Of a stretch of 14,509 nucleotides of DNA, positions 6,743-12,932 are shown piece after piece. Origin of the DNA: JBBROS01 sp964246015 (lineage in GTDB: Bacteria; Pseudomonadota; Alphaproteobacteria; Acetobacterales; Acetobacteraceae); the NCBI GenBank assembly GCA_964246015.1, contig CAXTPG010000109.1, forward strand, positions 1 through 14,509, given 5' to 3'. Made by a program: the position numbers and the translations under genes. Under the pieces are notes generated by a model. That model ran no database searches, was not told where the DNA came from, and worked only from the letters and a program-made list of their open reading frames with translations. The number at the start of each line of letters is the position of its first letter. The first letter of the stretch is position 1.

Positions 6743-6907
6743 CTAGAAGCGCATCATCCCGCCGCCGACGTGAACGGTGCCCTTATCCTCGGTGGAGGCG
6801 AAGCGCATCATGCCGCCGCCGATGTGGACGGTGCCCTTGTCGTGCGTGCTGGACGCGGGCGCGGCGGTCGGCTTGACGGGGGCGGGAGCCTTGACGGTCT
6901 TGGCCAT
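6743..6907 (-). CDS. 54-aa peptide with two tandem 18-residue C-terminal repeats
   Basis: Read by hand on the minus strand: ATG at 6907-6905, TAG at 6745-6743, with GGAGA placed 6 nt before the ATG. The first 18 residues are Lys/Ala/Pro/Thr-rich (MAKTVKAPAPVKPTAAPA). The remaining 36 are two units of the pattern [SA]ST[HE]DKGTVH[IV]GGGMMRF, and the second ends exactly at the stop. The unit cores, 42 nt each, differ at 4 bases, three of them synonymous and the fourth Val/Ile, which argues for selection on the peptide itself. There is no cysteine and no hydrophobic signal or membrane segment. I do not recognise a family. The architecture (leader-like N-terminus, repeated short core, dedicated downstream gene) resembles multi-core RiPP precursors; a small scaffold or regulatory peptide is an alternative. 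Each unit carries His and Met-Met, so metal binding is conceivable but unproven. Confidence 0.75.
   Translation of the reverse strand: MAKTVKAPAPVKPTAAPASSTHDKGTVHIGGGMMRFASTEDKGTVHVGGGMMRF
6746..6841 (-). repeat. Tandem direct repeat (54-nt period) inside the peptide gene
   Basis: Bases 6746-6787 and 6800-6841 match at 38 of 42 positions, separated by 12 nt encoding A-S-T-E. The period is 54 nt, or 18 codons. It is in frame and belongs to the peptide coding sequence; it is not a CRISPR or an intergenic repeat. Confidence 0.9.
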
Positions 6908-6968
6908 GAACTGTCTCCGAAGTGGCGGAAGTGCCTGAAGACACCATGCGCGACTCGGTGTGAGGCGT

Positions 6969-6997
6969 ATGTTAAACGGTTATGAATGGTCGATCAA
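6969..6997 (-). promoter_or_regulatory. Candidate promoter of the repeat-peptide gene
   Basis: On the minus strand TTGATC (6997-6992), a 17-bp spacer and TAACAT (6974-6969) form a sigma70-like promoter about 60 bp before the peptide ATG, in the most AT-rich part of the window. A 6-bp inverted repeat ACAACT-14-AGTTGT (7000-7025) lies directly upstream of the -35, where an activator or repressor could bind. A perfect TTGACA (7028-7023) also occurs, but with no matching -10 at 16-18 bp. Confidence 0.4.
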
Positions 6998-7170
6998 TAA
7001 CAACTCATTAAACCATGAAAGTTGTCAATTTCCTCCAATTTCTAACATAAGGCCTTCGATATTCGGGTTTCTTCGACGATAGGTTGGCATTAACATATTG
7101 CGCATTTGCTAACGCGTGACGCAAAGCGTTCCGTCTAACACGCTGACTTCGCTTGTTGTATGACGCAGGA

Positions 7171-7185
7171 GGGCGGAGTCGCCCT
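7171..7185. terminator. Weak hairpin at the end of the hydrolase/small-ORF unit
   Basis: GGGCG-GAGT-CGCCC (7171-7184, extendable by one A-T pair) overlaps the small ORF's stop codon. It may end the minus-strand transcript before the AT-rich region, but no T-run follows on that strand. Confidence 0.25.
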
Positions 7186-7390
7186 AGTGCGGATGCTCCG
7201 AGACGGCAAACCGCGCCCGGGCGGACACTTCGGGGTACGCACGCTCGATCGACCGCGCGATCTGCATCAACCGAACGCACTCGCTCCAGTCGTGCTCGCT
7301 GGCCGCGGCCGCCGCGTCGCTGCACGCGTGGCGGTAGACCGTTGCCACGGTGGCTTCCCGGGCCAGGGCGCGCAGATGGGGGGCGGGCAC
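7184..7390 (-). CDS. Small hypothetical protein (about 68 aa)
   Basis: I do not recognise this gene. From GTG 7390 the frame encodes about 68 mostly helical residues (LRALAREATVATVYRHA, then WSECVRLMQIARSIERAYPE), with about 87% G/C at third positions, as for real genes here. The same frame is open back to a GTG at 7522, whose GTGA overlaps the stop of the upstream hydrolase gene and would suggest translational coupling (112 aa). However, the 44 extra codons have clearly lower third-position GC and no family look. No good Shine-Dalgarno precedes either start. There is no signal peptide, membrane segment or metal-binding motif. It is probably cotranscribed with the hydrolase. Confidence 0.5.
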   Translation of the reverse strand: MPAPHLRALAREATVATVYRHACSDAAAAASEHDWSECVRLMQIARSIERAYPEVSARARFAVSEHPH

Positions 7391-7518
7391 GTAGGACAGA
7401 GAGAATCTCCCGAAATCAGACGTCTCGGGTGACAATCTACAAATCTGGCGGCCACCCCCGCCAGTGGCGCTATGGACGAGAAATGTCTTGAACCGTTGCC
7501 GTTCGCGTGAACGGTTCG

Positions 7519-8307
7519 TCACGACGGCGGAAGATCGAGCCGTACGGCGATCCCGGCGAGTTCGGGAGAGGCGGCGGGATAACGCTGCACAACCAGCGGG
7601 TCATGGCCTGGAATGACGTGTGCGGGCGATGCGGCGGCGGCGCGGACCAGGTCGAAGCTGTCGAGCATGGCAGGGACGTCGACGGCGATCGTGAAGGGCC
7701 GGTCCGCTTCGATGTTCTCGTAGAAGTGGGACACGTCGGAGGCGAGCACGACCGGGCCGCGGGCGGTGGTGACGCGGACGAACTGCAGGCCGGGCGAGTG
7801 GCCGGGCGCCGGGTGCAGCGTGATGCCCGGCAGAAGCTCCACGGTGCCGGCATGGATCGCGGCGCGGCCGGCGTAGTTCAACCGGACGAGGCGGACGACG
7901 TCCTCCAGCTCGAACGGCGCACGCAGGTGGGCGTGGCGCATGTGCCGGCCGACGGCGAAGTGCAGGTCGGGCTCCTGCAGATGGAACCGGGCGGCGGGAA
8001 AGCGGTCGAGGTTGCCGACGTGGTCGTAGTGGAGATGAGTGAGCACGACGTGCTGGACCGTGTCCGGCTCGATCCCGATCAGGCGAAGGCTGTCGACGGG
8101 GCAGCGGAGCAGCGATCGGCCGCGCCGGGCTGCGACCTGGGCGTCGAAGCCGCAATCCACGACGACCGCTACGCCCGGGCCGGTGATGGCCCACAGATAG
8201 TAGTCCATCGCCATCGGCCCGTCGTGCGGGTCGCCACCCAGGAAGTGCTCGGCCCGGCGCGCCGGGCGGGTCGCGTATTTCAGGGCGTAGATCTGATAGT
8301 CGGGCAT
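7519..8307 (-). CDS. MBL-fold hydrolase, N-acyl homoserine lactonase-like
   Basis: 262 aa. Seen: the metallo-beta-lactamase dinuclear metal motif HLHYDH (91-96), then H170 (PGHSPG), the bridging D191 (ASDVSHFYENI) and H235 (IPGHDP). This is the full ligand set, so the site should bind two metal ions, usually zinc. The DCGFD segment (51-55) and the FHLQEPDLHFA region resemble AHL-lactonase-type (AiiA/AttM) enzymes, which open lactone rings. It has no signal peptide, so it is cytoplasmic. The start ATG at 8307 has only a weak purine-rich site (GGACGTGAACC). The gene is divergent from hfq, with 187 bp between the starts. Quorum quenching is a family possibility, not shown; hydrolysis of other lactones or esters is equally possible. 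Confidence 0.9.
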   Translation of the reverse strand: MPDYQIYALKYATRPARRAEHFLGGDPHDGPMAMDYYLWAITGPGVAVVVDCGFDAQVAARRGRSLLRCPVDSLRLIGIEPDTVQHVVLTHLHYDHVGNLDRFPAARFHLQEPDLHFAVGRHMRHAHLRAPFELEDVVRLVRLNYAGRAAIHAGTVELLPGITLHPAPGHSPGLQFVRVTTARGPVVLASDVSHFYENIEADRPFTIAVDVPAMLDSFDLVRAAAASPAHVIPGHDPLVVQRYPAASPELAGIAVRLDLPPS

Positions 8308-8385
8308 GGTTCACGTCCGGGTCATGGCGGGACGGCATAGTGGGGCGCCGGGTTGGCCGCAGGCAAACGGTGCGGTGGGGCCGGC

Positions 8386-8413
8386 TTGCCCTTCCATCCC
8401 GGTCCGTTAGAGT
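8386..8413 (+). promoter_or_regulatory. Candidate hfq promoter
   Basis: TTGCCC (8386-8391), a 16-bp spacer and TAGAGT (8408-8413) lie about 82 bp upstream of the hfq start in the 187-bp divergent spacer. Weak consensus match only. Confidence 0.25.
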
Positions 8414-8494
8414 CGGCGATGCCGTCCGTTGGAGGCGGGTAAACCTTCCGCGCACCGCAACGACGGGCGCGGACAAAAAAGAAGGACACGAATC

Positions 8495-8776
8495 GTGGCC
8501 GAAAAAGCCCAGAACGTTCAGGACGTGTTCCTGAACCATGTCCGCAAGGGCAAGACCCCGGTGACCGTCTTCCTGGTCAACGGCGTCAAGCTGCAGGGCA
8601 TCATCACCTGGTTCGACAATTTTTCCGTCCTGTTGCGGCGGGACGGGCACACGCAGCTTGTCTACAAGCACGCGATCAGCACCGTGATGCCGGGGGCGCC
8701 GATCCAGCTTTTCGATCCCACGAAGGTCGAGGTGCCGGCAGGGCAGGAGGCGGCCGCTGCCACTGCCGCCGCGTGA
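8495..8776 (+). CDS. hfq: RNA chaperone Hfq
   Basis: Hfq forms a hexameric Sm-like ring that pairs small RNAs with mRNAs. 93 aa from GTG 8495, which is preceded by GAAGGA. The product begins MAEKAQNVQDVFLNHVRKGK as in alphaproteobacterial Hfq. Seen: Sm1 (TPVTVFLVNGVKLQGIITWFDNFSVLL) and the Sm2 motif YKHAISTV with its RNA-binding K-H pair. The C-terminal tail is short and Ala-rich (GQEAAAATAAA), as usual in this class. The frame is open further upstream, to an ATG at 8429, but that stretch is the 5' untranslated region by homology. hflX follows directly. Confidence 0.97.
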   Translation: MAEKAQNVQDVFLNHVRKGKTPVTVFLVNGVKLQGIITWFDNFSVLLRRDGHTQLVYKHAISTVMPGAPIQLFDPTKVEVPAGQEAAAATAAA

Positions 8777-10073
8777 CGCCGGGGCCGCCCGGTCCGGTGC
8801 CGGCGCGCCGGCGCCGACCCGGGCGGCCATCGTCCTGCCCTGGGAGAAACCCGGGCGGCAGGACTCCTCCCGCGCGTCCGAGGCGCAGCTTGCGGAGGCG
8901 GTCGGGCTCGCGTCGTCCATCGGCCTGGTCGCGGTCCACACCGCGATCGTGCCGTTGCGCGGGCGCCGGTCGTCCACCCTGCTGGGTGAGGGCCAGGTCG
9001 AGTATGTGGGGCAGGCGATCAAGGCCGAGGAGGTGGGCGTCGCCGTCGTCGACGCGGAGCTGAGCCCGGTCCAGCAGCGTAACCTGGAGCGCGCGTGGGA
9101 CTGCAAGGTCATCGATCGCACCGGGCTGATCCTCGACATCTTCGGGGAGCGCGCCAAGACCCGCGAGGGGTCGTTGCAGGTGGAGCTGGCGCATCTCGAG
9201 TATCAGCGGAGCCGGCTGGTGCGGTCCTGGACCCATCTGGAGCGGCAGCGGGGCGGGTTCGGGTTCCTGGGCGGCCCCGGCGAGACGCAGATCGAGGCGG
9301 ACCGGCGGCTGATCGGCGACCGGATCGTGCGGCTGAAGAAGGAGCTGGACCAGGTGCGCCGCACGCGCGGGCTGCACCGCAGCGCCCGCAGCCGGGTGCC
9401 GTATCCCATCGTGGCGCTGGTCGGCTACACCAATGCCGGCAAATCGACCCTGTTCAACGCGCTGACCGGCGCCGCCGTGGTTGCCGAGGACCAGTTGTTC
9501 GCGACGCTCGATCCGACCATGCGGGGCCTGGACCTGCCGTCCAGCCGGCGGGTGATCCTGTCGGACACGGTGGGCTTCATCAGCGACCTGCCGACCGAGC
9601 TGGTCGCGGCCTTCCGCGCGACGCTGGAGGAGGTGGCCGAGGCGGACATCATCCTGCACGTGCGGGACGTGGCGCACCCCGACAGCGCGTCGCAGCGGGC
9701 GGACGTCGTGCAGGTGCTGGAGGGCATGGTGCGCGACGGGGCGTTGGACGAGGCGTGGCCGTCCCGCACGATCGAGGTGCTGAACAAGGCGGACCTGTTG
9801 GGCGGGCCGGACCAGGTGCCGGCGCGCGAGGGCTCGGTCGCCGTGTCGGCGATCACCGGGGACGGGTTGGCGGCGTTGCAGCGGGCCGTCGATGCGCGGA
9901 TTTCGGCGGGGATGGAGGTCGTCGACTACACGCTGCCGCCGGATGACGGGGCCGGGATCGCGTGGCTGCATCAGCATGGGGAGGTGCTGTCCCGGAGCGA
10001 TGCGGAGGACGGCACGCGGCTGCGAGTGCGGCTGCTGCCGGCCAACCGCGCGCGGTTCGAGCGCGGGGCGTGA
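8757..10073 (+). CDS. hflX: GTPase HflX (start codon uncertain)
   Basis: HflX is a GTPase that binds the 50S subunit and splits stalled ribosomes. Seen: the N-terminal LPWEKPGRQDS region, the Gly-rich linker GGPGETQIEADRR (172-184), G1 GYTNAGKST (223-231), G3 DTVGF (270-274) and G4 NKAD (343-346), then the C-terminal helical region. The conserved N-terminus is in the same frame as the GTPase domain, but this frame has no ATG, GTG or TTG between a stop near 8684 and GTG 8949. GTG 8949 would cut off about 60 conserved residues. I give CTG 8757, which sits 6 nt after a perfect AGGAGG and yields 438 aa, the usual length. The GTG overlapping the hfq stop (8773) is in another frame and would need a frameshift. 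Confidence 0.93.
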   Translation: MPLPPRDAGAARSGAGAPAPTRAAIVLPWEKPGRQDSSRASEAQLAEAVGLASSIGLVAVHTAIVPLRGRRSSTLLGEGQVEYVGQAIKAEEVGVAVVDAELSPVQQRNLERAWDCKVIDRTGLILDIFGERAKTREGSLQVELAHLEYQRSRLVRSWTHLERQRGGFGFLGGPGETQIEADRRLIGDRIVRLKKELDQVRRTRGLHRSARSRVPYPIVALVGYTNAGKSTLFNALTGAAVVAEDQLFATLDPTMRGLDLPSSRRVILSDTVGFISDLPTELVAAFRATLEEVAEADIILHVRDVAHPDSASQRADVVQVLEGMVRDGALDEAWPSRTIEVLNKADLLGGPDQVPAREGSVAVSAITGDGLAALQRAVDARISAGMEVVDYTLPPDDGAGIAWLHQHGEVLSRSDAEDGTRLRVRLLPANRARFERGA

Positions 10074-10909
10074 CCCCGGCCGGCATCGCCGAGACCGTGC
10101 AGCTGGTGCGGGCCGCCGCGCGGGCGGAGATCATGCCGCGGTTCCGCAACCTGGCCGCCGGGGACGTGCTGGCGAAGTCCGGGCCGCTCGATCTGGTGAC
10201 GGTGGCGGACGAGGCGGCGGAGGCGATGCTCGCGACCGGGTTCGGGCGGCTGTTCCCCGGGTGCGCGGTGGTGGGCGAGGAAGCGGCGACCCGCGACCCG
10301 GCCCTGCTGGGGCTGCTGCGCGCCTCGCCGCTGTGCTTCGTCGTCGATCCCATCGACGGCACGTCCAACTTCGCGGCCGGGTTGCCGCTGTTCGGGGTGA
10401 TCGTCGCGGTGGTGGAGCACGGCGTGACGACCGGGGCCGTGATCCATGACCCGGTCGGCGACGACACCGCGGTCGCGCTGGCCGGGCGGGGGGCCTGGAC
10501 GGAGCGCCCGGATGGAAGCCGCACGGCGCTTCGGGTCGCGGGGGCGGCTTCGGTGTCGACGATGTCGGGCAGCGTGGCGTACCGGTTCATGCCGGAGCCG
10601 CGGCGCAGCCGGGTGTGCGCGCGGCTGCCGGCGGTGGCGGCGTCGTGGGATTACCGGTGCGCGGCGCATCAGTACCGGCTCATGGCCGGGGGACACTGCC
10701 ATTACTCCGTCTATAACCGGCTGCTGCCGTGGGACCATGCGGCGGGGGTGCTGCTGCACCGGGAGGCCGGCGGGTATTCGGCGCGGCTGGACGGGAGCGC
10801 CTATATGCCGGCGGAGACGGAGGGCGGGTTGATCTGCGCGCCGGACCCCGAGGGCTGGGCGGCACTGCGGGCGGCGTTGTTCACGGAGGAGCTGCCATGC
10901 TGGAGCTGA
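10070..10909 (+). CDS. Inositol monophosphatase family protein
   Basis: 279 aa, starting with GTG 10070 whose GTGA overlaps the hflX stop (translational coupling). Seen: the metal-binding GEE (69-71), the signature DPIDGTSNF (93-101) and WDHAAG (221-226), which together form the Mg2+-dependent phosphatase site of the IMPase/FBPase/CysQ superfamily. Possible substrates are inositol-1-phosphate, histidinol phosphate (HisN-type) or 3'-phosphoadenosine nucleotides, and the motifs do not decide between them. The ORF extends upstream in frame to 9962 inside hflX, but that part is not family-like. The following DUF1272 gene begins 13 nt before its stop. Confidence 0.92.
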   Translation: MTPAGIAETVQLVRAAARAEIMPRFRNLAAGDVLAKSGPLDLVTVADEAAEAMLATGFGRLFPGCAVVGEEAATRDPALLGLLRASPLCFVVDPIDGTSNFAAGLPLFGVIVAVVEHGVTTGAVIHDPVGDDTAVALAGRGAWTERPDGSRTALRVAGAASVSTMSGSVAYRFMPEPRRSRVCARLPAVAASWDYRCAAHQYRLMAGGHCHYSVYNRLLPWDHAAGVLLHREAGGYSARLDGSAYMPAETEGGLICAPDPEGWAALRAALFTEELPCWS

Positions 10910-11157
10910 GACCGAACTGCGAGTGCTGCGACCGCGACCTGCCGCCGCAGTCGATGGAGGCGATGATGTGCACGTTCGAGTGCACCTTCTGCGCCGGCTG
11001 CGCGCGGGACCGGTTCGACGGGCGATGCCCGAACTGCACGGGGGAGCTGGTGCGGCGGCCGATCCGCCCGGCGGACCGGCTGGCGCGGTTCCCGGCGTCC
11101 ACCGAGCGCCGGACGAAGCCGCACCGGGCGTGCGCGGGATCACACGCGGAACGTTGA
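10897..11157 (+). CDS. DUF1272 domain-containing protein
   Basis: 86 aa, function unknown. The first 57 residues (MLELRPNCECCDRDLPP... to LVRRPIRP) match the DUF1272 pattern. Nine cysteines in this part (8, 10, 11, 25, 29, 32, 35, 44, 47) are arranged as CxCC, C, CxxC, C and CPNC, which suggests a zinc-ribbon or RING-like knuckle. The C-terminal 29 residues are a basic, poorly conserved-looking tail. ATG 10897 has GGAGG 7 nt upstream and overlaps the IMPase gene by 13 nt, making it the last gene of the hfq-hflX-IMPase run. Confidence 0.88.
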   Translation: MLELRPNCECCDRDLPPQSMEAMMCTFECTFCAGCARDRFDGRCPNCTGELVRRPIRPADRLARFPASTERRTKPHRACAGSHAER

Positions 11158-11170
11158 CGGTGCATCGCCG

Positions 11171-11196
11171 AACCTGTCCTATGGATCGGACAGGTT
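11171..11196. promoter_or_regulatory. Perfect 9-8-9 inverted repeat, probable operator
   Basis: AACCTGTCC (11171-11179), an 8-nt spacer and GGACAGGTT (11188-11196) lie 16 bp before the GTG start of the SDR-ABC operon. Length, symmetry and position fit the binding site of a dimeric repressor (TetR- or GntR-like), or a leader hairpin occluding the first ribosome site. No regulator gene is in the window. Confidence 0.6.
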
Positions 11197-11211
11197 GGAG
11201 CTGCCGCCGCC

Positions 11212-11955
11212 GTGCCATTGCTGCTTGGACCCCTGCCGGGATCGCGGGTCGCCGTCGTGGGTGGCTGCGGCGGAATCGGGCGTGCGGTCGTGGCGGCGCT
11301 TCGCGCGTGCGGGGCCGAGGCGATCGTGATGGATTTGCCGGCATCGCTTGGGGGCGATGAGGGCGTCGGGATCGACGTGGGGGATGCCGGGTCCGTCGCG
11401 GCGTGCTTTGCCGGGGTGGGGCCGTTGCAGGGGCTGGTGAACCTCGCCGGGTTCACGGCGGCGAAGCGGCCGGTCGGGGCGCTGGAGCCCAGCGCCTGGG
11501 ACGAGGTTCTCGACGTCAATCTCACGGGTGCGTTCCGGGTGGCTCAGGCGGCGCTGCCGTTGCTGCGGGCCGGGGGCACGGCGGAGCGGCCTGCCTCGCT
11601 GGTGCACGTGTCGTCGGGGCTCGCGGCGCGCCTGATGCCGGGGTATGGGCCGTACGGGGCGGCGAAGGCCGGGCTGATCGCGCTGACGAAGTCGATCGCG
11701 GTGGAGAATGCGCCGTTGGTGCGGGCGAATGCGGTGGCGCCGGGGGCGGTGCAGACGGCGTTCCTGGAGGGTGGCACCGGGCGTGCATCGCAGGAGGGCC
11801 GGCTGGATGTTTCGGCGTACGTCAAAGGCGTTCCGCTGGGGCGGATCGGGACGGCGGACGACGTGGCCGGGCCGATCCTGTTCCTGCTGTCGGGTGCGGC
11901 GGGGTACATGACGGGCCAGGTGCTTTGGGTGAACGGGGGAGCGCATACGCCATGA
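11212..11955 (+). CDS. SDR family oxidoreductase
   Basis: 247 aa from GTG 11212 (GGAG 11 nt upstream). Seen: the nucleotide-binding GGCGGIG (17-23), D41 after beta-2 (NAD preference), NLAG (77-80), tetrad N103, S135, Y148, K152 (YGAAK), PGAVQT after beta-6, and the C-terminal GQVLWVNGG. All four catalytic residues are present, unlike the SDR at 757-1542, which has Asp in the Asn place. Its stop overlaps the next ATG (ATGA), so it is translated together with an ABC importer and probably acts on the imported compound. Substrate unknown. Confidence 0.92.
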   Translation: MPLLLGPLPGSRVAVVGGCGGIGRAVVAALRACGAEAIVMDLPASLGGDEGVGIDVGDAGSVAACFAGVGPLQGLVNLAGFTAAKRPVGALEPSAWDEVLDVNLTGAFRVAQAALPLLRAGGTAERPASLVHVSSGLAARLMPGYGPYGAAKAGLIALTKSIAVENAPLVRANAVAPGAVQTAFLEGGTGRASQEGRLDVSAYVKGVPLGRIGTADDVAGPILFLLSGAAGYMTGQVLWVNGGAHTP

Positions 11956-12932
11956 TCGATCGACGGGCATTGATGGGGGCGGCCGCGGCGATGGCGGTGG
12001 CGCCGGGGGCGCGGGCGCAGGGCGCCGTGACGGTGCTGACGCCGTTCGGGTTCATCGTCGATTTCCTGGAGGCGCTGAACGCGAAGGCTGGCGGGCACTT
12101 CAAGGCGGCCGGGCTGGACGCGCAGGTGCTGGGCGCCGGCGGGGCGGCGGCGGCGATGCAGCAGCTTGTCGCCGGGCGGGCGCAGTTCACGCGGGGCGCC
12201 GTGATCGACCAGATGAAGGCGGTGAGCGTGCAGAACGCGCCCATCGTGTGCGTCGCGACCCTGTTCCAGGCGAGCACCTTCTGGATCATCAGCGCGAAGG
12301 CGAAGCCGATCCGCACGGCCGAGGATCTGCGCGGCAAGCGGATGGGGGTCGTCAGCATCGGGGGCACGACGGAGAACTTCCTGGACCTGCTGCTGACGAA
12401 GGCGAAGTCACCGAAGGCCGAAACGCCGCGGGAGGTGGTGGGCAACAATCCCGGCGCCTTCGCGCTGGTGCAGCAGGGCCGCATCGACGGGTTCATCGCC
12501 AGCAGCAACGTCGGCAGCGCGCTGCTGCGGACGGGGGCGCCCATCGAGTGGTTCAGCACCGACAAATACGCGCCGATGCCCGGCCAGAACTACTTCACGA
12601 CGCGGGACATGATCCAGAAAAGCCCGGACCAGGTCATGGCGTTCGTGCGGGCGCTGAAGGCGAGCGTCGACGAGATCATCAAGGGGCCGATCGACCCGCT
12701 GATCGAACGTGCGTCCAAGGAGTTCGAGATCCCCGGTATCCGCGACCGGCCGACCCTGGTGCACACGGTCGAGGAGAACGTGACGCTGTGCCTGAGCGAA
12801 GGACCGCAGAACCTGCTGCGGAACATCCCGGCGCTGTGGCGGAGTGCCCGCGACAACATGGCAGAGGCGGGCCTCGCGAAGATCGACGACGAGACGAAGC
12901 TCTACACGAACGAGTTCGTGGACCGGCTTTGA
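11952..12932 (+). CDS. ABC transporter substrate-binding protein (NMT1/SsuA-like)
   Basis: 326 aa. The N-terminal DRRALMGAAAAMAVAPGARA looks like a secretion signal (twin-arginine start, hydrophobic core, likely cleavage after ARA at residue 22), so it is periplasmic. The mature part has the features of NMT1/THI5-like binding proteins of nitrate/sulfonate/taurine-type importers: LGAGGAAAAMQQLVAGRAQF near residue 60, LRGKRMGVVSIGGTTENFLDLLL, and VQQGRIDGFIASSNVGSALL. The ligand cannot be predicted. Start ATG overlaps the SDR stop (ATGA); its own stop overlaps the TTG start of the ATPase. Confidence 0.88.
   Translation: MIDRRALMGAAAAMAVAPGARAQGAVTVLTPFGFIVDFLEALNAKAGGHFKAAGLDAQVLGAGGAAAAMQQLVAGRAQFTRGAVIDQMKAVSVQNAPIVCVATLFQASTFWIISAKAKPIRTAEDLRGKRMGVVSIGGTTENFLDLLLTKAKSPKAETPREVVGNNPGAFALVQQGRIDGFIASSNVGSALLRTGAPIEWFSTDKYAPMPGQNYFTTRDMIQKSPDQVMAFVRALKASVDEIIKGPIDPLIERASKEFEIPGIRDRPTLVHTVEENVTLCLSEGPQNLLRNIPALWRSARDNMAEAGLAKIDDETKLYTNEFVDRL

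Noticed and set aside
6746..6841. Possible CRISPR-like or intergenic direct repeat
   Set aside because: Only two units, spacer of 12 nt, in-frame with the peptide, and differences mostly at silent positions.
6770..6985. Plus-strand ORF over the repeat-peptide region
   Set aside because: No ribosome site, and it loses the repeat pattern halfway. The minus-strand frame has a Shine-Dalgarno, clean repeats ending at the stop, and synonymous drift.
8773..9063. GTG ORF overlapping the hfq stop as a separate small gene
   Set aside because: The product is Arg/Pro/Ser-rich and runs in another frame over the conserved HflX N-terminus. It is more likely a shadow, or a sign of a frameshift.
8676..9977. 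Minus-strand open frame (about 430 codons) opposite hflX
   Set aside because: It mirrors the GTPase codons. Its product is His/Arg/Gln-rich and resembles no family.
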